From: Kiritimatiellota bacterium
GTDB taxonomy: Bacteria; Verrucomicrobiota; Kiritimatiellia; JAAZAB01
DNA: 16,265 nt
Assembly (NCBI GenBank): GCA_008636095.1
Contig: VSJD01000356.1
Location: forward strand, 1-16,265
Direction of reading: 5' to 3'
In this document: positions 1-7,347 of the stretch, piece after piece
Layout of the letters: every line of letters starts with the position of its first letter
How positions within the stretch are numbered: the first letter of the stretch is position 1
Made by a program: the position numbers and the translations under genes
The notes under the pieces: generated by a model
What the model was told of the DNA's origin: nothing
Database searches by the model: none
Seen by the model: only the letters and a program-made list of their open reading frames with translations

Positions 1-402
1 GCCGGGCGCGACCTGGAAGGCGTGCGCCGTTGTATGCTCGCGGCTGTGGCGCAAGCCCAGGGCAACGGTTGCGCGCCCGGTGTGTTGGGGGTCTGCATCG
101 GTGGCGACCGCGCCACCGGGGCCGAATGCGCCAAGCGCCAGTTCCTGCGGCCGTTAAACGATCACGCCCCGGAAGCGCGCCTGGCCGCGCTGGAACGGCA
201 AGTGCTCCAGGATGCGCAAAAGCTTGGCATCGGACCTATGGGATTTGGTGGGGCGACCACACTTCTGGGCGTCAAGATCGGCGCTCTGGCCCGCTTGCCG
301 GCATGTTACTTTGTGAGCGTGGCTTACATGTGCTGGGCGTTTCGACGGCGGGGCATCGTGCTGGATGCCGCCGGCCGTGTCGTGCGGCAATTGTATAACT
401 GA
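1..402 (+). CDS. Fumarate hydratase class I, alpha subunit (C-terminal part, cut by left edge)
   Basis: The reading frame is open from base 1, so only the last 133 residues are visible and the start lies outside the window. The product would interconvert fumarate and malate in the cytoplasm (or act as a related class I hydro-lyase such as tartrate dehydratase), using an oxygen-sensitive [4Fe-4S] cluster. Family features are the 'NGCAPGVLGV' segment, whose Cys matches a cluster-ligand position, then 'CIGGDRATG', 'LGIGPMGFGG' followed by a TTLLGVKIG stretch, and a terminal 'CWAFRRRG'. The matching beta subunit begins 54 nt downstream, which makes the two-subunit form clear. The short gap between them carries a direct CTGTAGA/CTGTAGC-type repetition of no evident function. 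The fumarase/tartrate split cannot be settled from this fragment. Confidence 0.9.
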   Translation, partial: AGRDLEGVRRCMLAAVAQAQGNGCAPGVLGVCIGGDRATGAECAKRQFLRPLNDHAPEARLAALERQVLQDAQKLGIGPMGFGGATTLLGVKIGALARLPACYFVSVAYMCWAFRRRGIVLDAAGRVVRQLYN

Positions 403-456
403 TGACGGACTAAGAGGACTGTGGGCTGTAGACTGTAGCCTGAGGACAGAGAACAG

Positions 457-1038
457 ATGGCGGAAAATCAGAAATCGAAAATGCCTACGACGTTGACATA
501 TCCCTTCACCCGAAAAGAAATCCGAAAATTGAAAGTTGGCGAGCGGGTGCTCCTATCCGGGCGAATTTTCACCGGCCGTGACCGTCTGCACAAATTTATG
601 GCGGAAGGCGGGCGCACGTCGATCTCCTTGAAGAACGGCGCCATCTATCATTGCGGCCCGGTGGTAATCCGGGAAAAGGCAAAATGGTCTGTGCGTGCCG
701 CCGGGCCGACCACTTCCATCCGCGAAGAGCCTTACATGGCCGCTATCATCAAGCAACATGGTCTGACTGTAATTATCGGCAAGGGCGGAATGGGTGAAGG
801 CACGCTTCAGGCCTGCCGCCGCTACGGATGCGTTTACCTCCACGCCGTGGGCGGCGCTGCCCAGGTGCTGGCCGACACGGTGAAAAATGTTAGCGGTGTA
901 TATTTCCGTGACACATTTGGACCGACGGAAGCCCTGTGGGAACTGGAGGTTGCCGATTTTCCCTGCCTGGTGACGATGGATGCGCACGGCCACAGTTTGC
1001 ATGCGGCGATTGCCAAACGATCAGAAGCAAGAATATAA
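457..1038 (+). CDS. Fumarate hydratase class I, beta subunit
   Basis: This 193-residue protein has the usual length for the separate beta chain of two-subunit class I fumarases, and it would complete the active site of the alpha chain encoded just upstream. Recognisable segments are GRDRLHK (residues 40-46), 'IYHCGPVV' (63-70), AGPTTS (82-87), 'IIGKGGMGEGTLQAC' (106-120), the 'YLHAVGGAA' strand-turn, and a C-terminal 'DFPCLVTMDAHGHSLH'. The start at 457 is preceded by a GAGGA Shine-Dalgarno-like run about 10 nt upstream. It follows the alpha gene by 54 nt and precedes the UroD-fold gene by 23 nt, so the three are probably co-transcribed. No damage is visible. The alternative is the tartrate dehydratase beta chain, which has the same fold. 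Confidence 0.92.
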   Translation: MAENQKSKMPTTLTYPFTRKEIRKLKVGERVLLSGRIFTGRDRLHKFMAEGGRTSISLKNGAIYHCGPVVIREKAKWSVRAAGPTTSIREEPYMAAIIKQHGLTVIIGKGGMGEGTLQACRRYGCVYLHAVGGAAQVLADTVKNVSGVYFRDTFGPTEALWELEVADFPCLVTMDAHGHSLHAAIAKRSEARI

Positions 1039-1061
1039 ACATTCCACAAGGAGAAAAATCA

Positions 1062-2189
1062 ATGCATGTCCGGGAACGGTTCCTGAAAACCCTGCAATTC
1101 GATCATCCCGACAAAGTGCCGCTCGAACCCGGGGGAGGGCGTGAATCCACGCTTGCGCGCTGGCATCGGGAAGGTCTGCCGGAAACGGTGACTAATGTGT
1201 CGGAATATGCCTATCGCTGTGCTGGCGGACGGCAGGCATGGCCTCAAGGGGGCGCAGGCTTCCCTGTGCAAGAGCGCATGATCCCGCTATTTGAAGAAAA
1301 AGTCATCGAGCGCCGGACCAATTCTCAAGTCGTGCAGGACTGGAAGGGAAATATCTGCGAGATAGGCCTGGAATTCACAGTGGACTATCTCCGGAATGCG
1401 ACGGATTTCGTTACTCGCCGCTGGATCAAATGCCCCGTCGAAACACGGGCGGACTGGGAAGACATGCAACGCCGCTACAATTCGGATGATCCGGCGCGGT
1501 ATCCGGCGGAAGCGGTGACCTTGGGTCGGCAACTGGCCGGGCGCGAGCACGTGGTGGGCTTTTCGTTTTCCGGTCCGTTCTGGCAGTTGCGCGAGTGGCT
1601 GGGATTTGAACAACTTTGCGTTCTGTTCCATGACGATCCCGGCTGGGTCCGGGAGATGGTGGCCTTCTGGGAAGCGTATGTGGCGCGCTTGCTGGAAAAC
1701 GCTTTCCGGTTCGTTCAGCCGGATTTTGTGCACCTGTCGGAAGACATGGCGTATAAAGAGCACGCCATGATTTCGCCGGCCATGACCCGCGAGTTTCTGT
1801 TGCCGGCTTATCAGCATTGGGGCGAAATCATACGGCGCAACCAGTGCCCGATTTACGCCATGGATTCCGACGGCCACGTGGGTGAGTTGCTCCCCATCTG
1901 GATCGAAGCCGGAATTAATGTTTGCGATCCCATGGAAGTGGCCGCTGGCAATAATATCTTGGAATATCGGAAGCGGTTTGGGAAGCAGATGGCCTTCCGT
2001 GGCGGCGTTGATAAACGGCTCATTGCCAAGGGTGGCGCCGCTATTGAGGGCGAAATCAAGCGCCTGATGCCGCTCATCCGCGACGGCGGCTATATTCCCA
2101 GTTGCGATCACGGGGTCCCTGCGGATGTGTCTTGGTCTGATTTTGTCTATTACACCAAACTCCTGGCCCAGGCCACGGGTTGGATGTGA
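1062..2189 (+). CDS. Uroporphyrinogen decarboxylase-fold protein (not HemE)
   Basis: A 375-residue protein of the URO-D superfamily, which includes heme-pathway HemE and the cobamide- or corrinoid-linked methyltransferases of the MtaA/CmuA type. The start at 1062 was chosen because AAGGAG lies 7 nt upstream and the family N-terminus 'MHVRERFLKTLQFDHPDKVP' begins there; the same frame is open further upstream only inside the fumarase beta gene. Other segments are 'FSFSGPFWQLREWLG' (157-171), 'YAMDSDGHVGELLP' (265-278), 'GGVDKRLIAKGG' (304-315) and 'GGYIPSCDHGVPADVSW' (342-358). The arginine-rich substrate motif of true HemE is absent. The H-x-C zinc motif of MtaA-type enzymes is replaced by D268-S-D270-G-H272, with C348 the nearest remaining Cys. 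The substrate is unknown. Probably the third gene of a fumarase operon. Confidence 0.85.
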   Translation: MHVRERFLKTLQFDHPDKVPLEPGGGRESTLARWHREGLPETVTNVSEYAYRCAGGRQAWPQGGAGFPVQERMIPLFEEKVIERRTNSQVVQDWKGNICEIGLEFTVDYLRNATDFVTRRWIKCPVETRADWEDMQRRYNSDDPARYPAEAVTLGRQLAGREHVVGFSFSGPFWQLREWLGFEQLCVLFHDDPGWVREMVAFWEAYVARLLENAFRFVQPDFVHLSEDMAYKEHAMISPAMTREFLLPAYQHWGEIIRRNQCPIYAMDSDGHVGELLPIWIEAGINVCDPMEVAAGNNILEYRKRFGKQMAFRGGVDKRLIAKGGAAIEGEIKRLMPLIRDGGYIPSCDHGVPADVSWSDFVYYTKLLAQATGWM

Positions 2190-2304
2190 AAGACGAAAGG
2201 CGAACGACAGGTGTCGGATGTAGCCGTTTACGCTGTTGGCCCACGGCGGAAACACCTAACGTCTAATCCAAAGTTGAAAATCAGGGATGTTTTAGGGAAC
2301 AACC

Positions 2305-3249
2305 ATGCGTATCATTTTCATGGGCTCAGCGGAGTTGGCGTGTCCGTGCCTGGACCGCCTGCTGGCTCATTCGGCTGACAAGGTTGTCGGCGTGGTGACC
2401 CAGCCGGATCGTCCCAAGGGGCGCTCGCTCCAAGTGGCGCCCTGTGCCGTGCACGCCCATGTGGCGACGCTGGGCATTCCCGTGTTGACGCCCGAGAATG
2501 TCAATACCCCCGACAGCGTGGCGGCTTTGTGTGCGCTGGCGCCGGACCTGATCATTGTGGTGGCCTACGGTCAATTCCTGAAGGCAGATATCCTTAACCT
2601 GCCACTGTGCGGACCAGTCAACGTACACGCCTCACTCCTGCCGAAATACCGCGGGGCGGCGCCCATCCAATGGGCCGTGGCCAATGGCGAAACCGAAACC
2701 GGCGTGACAACGATGTTCGTCAACGCACGCATGGATGCCGGCGACATCATTGACAGAATTGTGGAACCCATCCGGCCGGAGGATACCGCCGGCAGTCTGC
2801 ATGATCGTCTGGCTCAATGCGGAGCGGAACTGCTGGCGCGCACGCTCGAGGCGCTTCGGCAAGGTTCGATCCGGCGCCGGCCGCAGAACGAAGCCGAGGC
2901 GACCCTTGCGCCGCGCATCAAAAAAGCCGATGGCCGCATGGACTGGCGTCTGCCGGCCACCCTGATCCATAACCGTGTGCGGGGTTTTAATCCCTGGCCG
3001 GGCTGTTTTTGTGAGCTTTTGCCTGTGGGCGTCGTGCGGGTTTTGAAATCGCGGGTGGAACCCGGCCGAAGCGAAGCGGTTGGCACTGTGCTGGAAGCCG
3101 CCGGCGAGGGGCCCTTGATTCAAACCGGTCAGGATGCCCTGCGGCTTCTGGAGGTCCAGCCGGAAGGCCGCAAAGTCATGTCCGGCGCCGCCTTCCTTCG
3201 CGGCCATCCGCTCACGATTGCCTCCCGCTGTAACACACCATCGGACTGA
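2305..3249 (+). CDS. fmt: Methionyl-tRNA formyltransferase
   Basis: Transfers a formyl group from 10-formyl-tetrahydrofolate to Met-tRNAfMet in the cytoplasm, giving the initiator tRNA of bacterial translation. The 314-residue length is standard. The N-terminal formyltransferase domain (about 1-200) carries 'VVTQPDRPKGR' (30-40), N106-V-H108 leading into 'SLLPKYRGAAPIQWA' (110-124), and 'MDAGDII' with D144. N106, H108 and D144 are the catalytic triad, at the same numbers as in E. coli Fmt. The C-terminal tRNA-binding domain (about 205-300) starts near 'DGRMDWRLPATLIHNRVRGF'. The start at 2305 has AGGGAA 5 nt upstream. Unusually, the common partner def (peptide deformylase) is not adjacent. 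The gene sits 115 nt after the UroD-fold gene and may have its own promoter. Confidence 0.97.
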   Translation: MRIIFMGSAELACPCLDRLLAHSADKVVGVVTQPDRPKGRSLQVAPCAVHAHVATLGIPVLTPENVNTPDSVAALCALAPDLIIVVAYGQFLKADILNLPLCGPVNVHASLLPKYRGAAPIQWAVANGETETGVTTMFVNARMDAGDIIDRIVEPIRPEDTAGSLHDRLAQCGAELLARTLEALRQGSIRRRPQNEAEATLAPRIKKADGRMDWRLPATLIHNRVRGFNPWPGCFCELLPVGVVRVLKSRVEPGRSEAVGTVLEAAGEGPLIQTGQDALRLLEVQPEGRKVMSGAAFLRGHPLTIASRCNTPSD

Positions 3250-3264
3250 TCCTGACCCGGCACA

Positions 3265-3281
3265 GCCCGCGTTTCGCGGGC
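3265..3281 (+). terminator. GC hairpin after fmt (possible terminator without a clear U-tract)
   Basis: A perfect 7-bp stem GCCCGCG/CGCGGGC with a TTT loop begins 16 nt after the fmt stop codon. It is followed by AAAAGCTTT and not by a T-run, so it is not a textbook intrinsic terminator on the + strand, and reading the - strand gives no T-run either. It lies in the 90-nt gap between two converging transcription units, where a terminator or RNA-stabilising hairpin would be expected. Confidence 0.45.
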
Positions 3282-3339
3282 AAAAGCTTTGGGTTGTGGG
3301 CAAGGCCCGCGTTAGGGCAATAATTATCAGATTGCATTT

Positions 3340-4550
3340 CTACGGGATAGTAAAGAGTGTGCCTTTGGGAACATATTCATAACACCCTATATCCACAATG
3401 CCGCTGAATTTGTCCAGTCGCCGATGCCCGTCCAGGTCAGCCGCACCGGTCATCCAACTCTGATATGTTCCTTTATTCACACAGGACGAATTCGCGGTCA
3501 GGCGATAATTCCCGGCGGCTGCCCCGACAAATAGCGGGTCAGAGTTGGTGTTCCCCGTTCCGGTCTGCACCGGCCCGGAACATGTATAACTGAAATTTGT
3601 CGTGCTACTTTCAAAATAAAAGTTACTGCTGGAATCTGTCGTTGTATTTCCCCAGACGATACAATTGGTCAGCGTCGCTGGGTTGCATGATAAGAAATAT
3701 ATCCCCCCGCCCTTGGATGCGCCGGAATTGTTTCCAGCAACCGTGCAACCGTTCAGCTTTATACTGGAACCCCACAAAAACACGGCCCCGCCGCACCAAT
3801 TATTGGTATTCCCGGCAATCAGACAATTATTCGCTTCTGTGCCGCCGTACATCATAACGCCGCCGCCAAAACTTCGCAACCATTACTGACAACAACGCAG
3901 TTATTCATTTTAGACGACGCATCTAAATGCACTCCTCCGCCATACGCACTGCAAACATTATTGGATATTATGCAATTATTCAGCGGTCCACCGCCCCTCA
4001 ATGCTGCACCACCGCCAAAATTCTTTCCGTGATTGTCCACTATCACGCAGTTACTTACACTACCCCCGTCGGATGCGACATAAATGCCGCCGGGGCCCGT
4101 ATCATACTTGTCGACTCCATTCGTCATCGCATATCCATTGGTCAGTGTGAATCCAATCAAACTTGCGCCACCGGACAAATACACGCACCGTACCGCACCT
4201 GTTCCCAATCCTCCTTCGGGCGCGGGCGCGCCCTTGATGGACGTATCATTCGGGCCATTGACACTGCGCAAAATAATGGCCGTGGTTGCGCATACGCGGT
4301 TAGTCAATGCACAACTCGGCGTTATTTTCCCGTCGGTATCATACACGCCGTTGCTTACCAGCACGGTATTGCCGGTATCGGCCACATCTACCGCGTCCTG
4401 AATACTCACCGCCGCCGTTGCCCAATTCGTGTACTTCGACACGGGATTCGTGCCATACCTGTCAACGTAATTGGTCGCGGCGCCGGCCATTTGGATAAAG
4501 ACCAAAACCGACACCAGCAATCCGGTAATCATCACATATAATCCATGCAT
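3340..4550 (-). pseudogene. Exported right-handed beta-helix repeat protein, split by a one-base frameshift
   Basis: Two overlapping frames (start to stop 4550-3852, then a continuation 3879-3340) together make one beta-helix protein. The first starts at ATG 4550 with AGGAGGTG just upstream and a signal peptide ('MITGLLVSVLVFIQMAGAA'), then a 'TNWATAAVSIQDAVD' segment typical of PVC surface proteins. Repeated units of the form GGGxxxxGGxxNNCxIxxN run across the junction. The frames fit if one T is restored in the TTTT run of the coding strand (AAAA at 3868-3871), giving 'NGCEVFGGGVMMYGG' and a 403-residue protein ending in 'DLDGHRRLDKFSGIVDIGCYEY', the usual close of such proteins. Whether the lost base is real or a sequencing error cannot be told here. 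The likely role is at the cell surface, as an adhesin, glycan-binding protein or pectate-lyase-like protein. It is the last gene of the locus, 3 nt after the 831-aa barrel gene. Confidence 0.8.
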
Positions 4551-4553
4551 TTT

Positions 4554-7049
4554 TCACCTCCTGTGTGGTAGGTTCCATTGATGAACCACGCAATCATGAG
4601 CCGGCACCGATATTTCGACGTTTGCGGCACTTTTCGCGTCAGACAGCGTAACGTGCTGGGAATTTCCAGAACGATTCAATATGAAAGTAATCACGCTTCC
4701 CTCCTGCTCCCATGAGATTGCACCGACGCCCCCGGTCTTTTCCAGAATACGCACCCGGTCCTCAAGTTTTCGGCCCTTGATAAAATAATCCTCATATTCG
4801 GCCAACAACGCGTTCGCCTCGCGGATCGGTTTGATCAATTGGTCGTCCATGCCCCATATCCCGTTAAACGACCAACCGAAACTACCGCTTTCGGCCACGT
4901 TCCTGATGATGTTGTTCTTGATATTGGGTAATTCGCGATAATGACGGTTCGCATCGTCGAGATTTCCCACATAAAAGTCATTTATATAGGGAAAGACCCC
5001 CAGCTGAATCAGCACGGGCGGCCGCGTTTGGTTTTCCTTCAACCCGGCCCGCAAAGCGATCTCCAAATTTTTAGTTAATTGCGGGGGATAAACCGCTTCA
5101 CATCTTTGCATGGCAAAATCAATCAACGGCGCCGCCATGCCCCAATCAACCCCATAAGCCTGCCGGCTGTAATCGCCGGGCCCACCGCTGTAAATCGCGA
5201 AAGTGGCTTTTGAGTTGCCGGCCTTGGCGGCTTGGCGCGTCAATTGCCATAACTGCGCGTTCTGATGACAGCGGAAATCAACCCATTTGTCATACAAGGC
5301 TTCTGCACAACATTCCTCCACACTGGGCACATGATCCAATCCGGCATAAGCCTGAAAAGCACGCCGGCAACGCTCGCAAATACAGGCATGGGTATATTTA
5401 CGCGGCTCATTGGCCGGCCGCGTTTTATTGCCCGGACGCGTTTTGACATAAGGCGCGGCACTGACCTCAAAATCATAGAACACGCCGTCCAATTTGTTGA
5501 TTTCCACGCTCTTTTTAATCGCCTGGTAATAATAACCCAACCAGGCATTATCCTGCCCGGCGCCGGTGTTTGCGGCCGGAATGTCATGTTTTTCGCCTTC
5601 CAGGCAATGCGTCGGACAGATAAAAGGATAACCGTATGTGCTGAGGTCTGTCTTCCGATTTTGCGCGTCAATCGCCGTGAACTGTGGATTGACTTTAAGG
5701 TAATTTTCGGCGTTTTTTGCTTTATACATAAAGAACAAAAAAGACCTGACCCGCAGGCCGAGGCGTTTGGCTTCCAGCGCAATCGGCATTACCAATGATG
5801 CATCCGTCAAGGGCGCGTTATAAACCGGTTCTTTCATCTCCGGCTCAATGGCGTTCAAACCCCAGTCCCTGAGTTTTTCAAGGTACAGCTGCTGGATCCG
5901 CCAAATCTCATTTTTCAAACTGGATTCACAAATCCAAACCGACGCCTCAAGCTTTTTGGGGGCAAGCGGCTTGACGCCCGGGACTAAGCTTAATTCACCG
6001 GAACGATAAATCCTGCCGCGGCGGTCCTCAATGCGCCAAAGCATTTTTTCGGGGAACTTAGCGCGCGGATCCACATCAAAAATCATAGTCCTGAAATAAC
6101 GAGGCACTGTTGCACAACGCTCCTTGCACGTCATGTCCGGGCCTTGAATGTTCTCCGCCCTCACTTCGCATTGAATTAAATATTTTCCGCCGGGCGCCAA
6201 CGTCACTTTCTCATTGGCATTGGTCAGCCAGTAAGCAGAAAGCTTTCCCGACTCGAACTTAAAAGCAACCGGAGTTTCCGGTTTATAATCAAAAACGATT
6301 TGCCCGGTGGCCGCATCCTTGATCAGCATTTTTCGCAAAAACAATCCGCCGGACCAGCCCTTGTCGAGTTGTCCCCACTTAACCAAAAGCGGTATTACCT
6401 TTATCTCCATTTTAGCGGAAGACTCATTGCCATCAGATTTGCCAAGATTGCCAAAAGGCAGATATTTAAGAAACGCGTCATACCAGTGCGGCATGCTCAA
6501 ATACCAGTCGGGAGCGTATATTTCCTTTTCAATAATCCGCCAGTCATACGAGCCGGAAAATTTCATGATCGGCCGATACCTGGTAAACTTAGGAGCAAAA
6601 TCGCTTGTCATGCGGTAACAGAAAGCAAGCTCAGCGCCACCCATGGCAAGTTCCAGGTCAGGTTGAAACATAAACTCTATGCGCCTGGCACCGTTACAAA
6701 CAACCTTGCGCGAACTTTCAGCAATAGAATCCAGACGCTGGAGCGCAACTACGGCGTTATCGTCCGTGTCAACCACTTGCAAAGGGCTTAAACGAATATG
6801 CCAAGGCAGATTAAGAACCAAACGATAGTCCTTTTCGGGAAAACCTTCTTCAAAATAAACGCGCGGGTGCAACATCATTTTGCCGCCGGGAAAGACTTCA
6901 ATCAAATTTGCATAAAAAGGGCCCTTTAAATCCTGGCCGGCATCTTCGGCAAATGAAATTGCGGCCATCAGGGAGGCGCACCATGCCAAAGCCATGACCA
7001 GACTAACGCGGCATCTTTTCCCTAAAACTGATTGTTGTCGCATAAACAT
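4554..7049 (-). CDS. Exported glycoside-hydrolase-like TIM-barrel protein (GH42-like cysteine cluster)
   Basis: An 831-residue exported protein. The start at ATG 7049 is set by AAGGAG 5 nt upstream and by a signal peptide (residues 1-34, hydrophobic VSLVMALAWCASLMAAISFA). The open frame continues to 7328, but that part is a repeat element, not protein. Residues about 40-355 look like beta-rich domains I cannot name; about 360-760 is barrel-like. It has 'DGVFYDFE' (531-538), then C556-I-C558-E-R-C561 ('CICERCRRAF'), then 'AYGVDWG' (631-637). C-x-C-x2-C a short way after a barrel Glu is the layout of GH42 beta-galactosidases, where the Glu is the acid/base and the Cys bind zinc. A second conserved carboxylate for the nucleophile is not obvious. 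A small beta domain closes the protein. It shares these motifs with the 999-aa protein upstream, so the two are probably paralogues. The substrate is unknown and the glycosidase role is inferred. Confidence 0.75.
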   Translation of the reverse strand: MFMRQQSVLGKRCRVSLVMALAWCASLMAAISFAEDAGQDLKGPFYANLIEVFPGGKMMLHPRVYFEEGFPEKDYRLVLNLPWHIRLSPLQVVDTDDNAVVALQRLDSIAESSRKVVCNGARRIEFMFQPDLELAMGGAELAFCYRMTSDFAPKFTRYRPIMKFSGSYDWRIIEKEIYAPDWYLSMPHWYDAFLKYLPFGNLGKSDGNESSAKMEIKVIPLLVKWGQLDKGWSGGLFLRKMLIKDAATGQIVFDYKPETPVAFKFESGKLSAYWLTNANEKVTLAPGGKYLIQCEVRAENIQGPDMTCKERCATVPRYFRTMIFDVDPRAKFPEKMLWRIEDRRGRIYRSGELSLVPGVKPLAPKKLEASVWICESSLKNEIWRIQQLYLEKLRDWGLNAIEPEMKEPVYNAPLTDASLVMPIALEAKRLGLRVRSFLFFMYKAKNAENYLKVNPQFTAIDAQNRKTDLSTYGYPFICPTHCLEGEKHDIPAANTGAGQDNAWLGYYYQAIKKSVEINKLDGVFYDFEVSAAPYVKTRPGNKTRPANEPRKYTHACICERCRRAFQAYAGLDHVPSVEECCAEALYDKWVDFRCHQNAQLWQLTRQAAKAGNSKATFAIYSGGPGDYSRQAYGVDWGMAAPLIDFAMQRCEAVYPPQLTKNLEIALRAGLKENQTRPPVLIQLGVFPYINDFYVGNLDDANRHYRELPNIKNNIIRNVAESGSFGWSFNGIWGMDDQLIKPIREANALLAEYEDYFIKGRKLEDRVRILEKTGGVGAISWEQEGSVITFILNRSGNSQHVTLSDAKSAANVEISVPAHDCVVHQWNLPHRR
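4555..4562 (-). promoter_or_regulatory. Strong ribosome binding site overlapping the upstream stop codon
   Basis: AGGAGGTG on the - strand lies 4 nt before ATG 4550 (6 nt from the AGGAGG core). It shares two bases with the TGA stop (4554-4556) of the preceding 831-aa gene. This fixes the start of the beta-helix gene and suggests translational coupling between the two. Confidence 0.75.
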
Positions 7050-7078
7050 ACCATCTCCTTTTATTCGCCAGCTAATTG

Positions 7079-7091
7079 CGAAACGCTTTCG
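7079..7091. promoter_or_regulatory. Possible operator upstream of the 831-aa gene
   Basis: CGAAA-CGC-TTTCG is a perfect 5-bp-arm palindrome 30-42 nt before ATG 7049, resembling GAAA..TTTC sites bound by LacI-family proteins. On the - strand, weak promoter-like boxes (TTGCGG, 17 nt, TGTAAA) lie directly upstream of it. It does not match the palindrome in front of lacI, so a different regulator would be needed. Short palindromes like this also occur by chance. Confidence 0.3.
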
Positions 7092-7122
7092 TTTTACACG
7101 GATACTGTTCGCGGTCCGCAAA

Positions 7123-7301
7123 CAGCAATTCTCATTATGGCATTTCGTCGTCAGCGAACATGTCATCCCGAGCGAAGTCGAGGGATCTCCATTTGCGCGC
7201 AACACGTTCGGCTGGAGATTCTTCGACTTCGCTACGCTCCACTCAGAATGACAGACCGATAGAACTCTGATGGCAGGGCGTGGCCATAATGAGAATTGCT
7301 G
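7123..7301. repeat. Nested inverted-repeat element (MITE- or REP-like)
   Basis: The outer arms are a perfect 19-bp inverted repeat, CAGCAATTCTCATTATGGC (7123-7141) and its reverse complement (7283-7301). Inside is a second imperfect palindrome: 7161-7191 (TGTCATCCCGAGCGAAGTCG...) pairs with 7212-7253 (...CACTCAGAATGACA), with about 10 extra bases in the right arm and a loop containing GCGCGC. The inner sequence matches, from memory, a motif often seen dispersed in environmental genomes and commonly mistranslated as 'HSEWSVAKSKNL'. It fills the 298-nt gap between the two barrel genes and no protein is credible here. It could terminate, attenuate or protect the operon mRNA, or be a passive insertion. 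Confidence 0.75.
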
Positions 7302-7347
7302 GTCCGTAAAATTATTTCTTTTCGGCAAGCGCCTTTAATTGCTATAT

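Noticed and set aside
403..456. Short CTGTAGA/CTGTAGC tandem repetition in the fumarase gap
   Set aside because: Only two imperfect units; no evident regulatory or structural meaning.
936..1061. Upstream extension of the UroD-fold gene into the fumarase beta gene
   Set aside because: It overlaps a well-supported gene in another frame, and a strong ribosome site precedes ATG 1062.
2209..2258. AGGTGT..ACACCT inverted repeat between the UroD-fold gene and fmt
   Set aside because: It has 6-bp arms about 38 nt apart and no T-run, which is too weak to call a terminator.
7161..7253. CRISPR repeat or tRNA-like structure
   Set aside because: There is a single palindromic pair with no regularly spaced direct repeats, and no tRNA cloverleaf or anticodon arm can be drawn.
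7050..7328. N-terminal extension of the 831-aa barrel protein by 93 codons
   Set aside because: The extension translates the inverted-repeat element, and it would place the clear signal peptide and Shine-Dalgarno sequence inside the protein.
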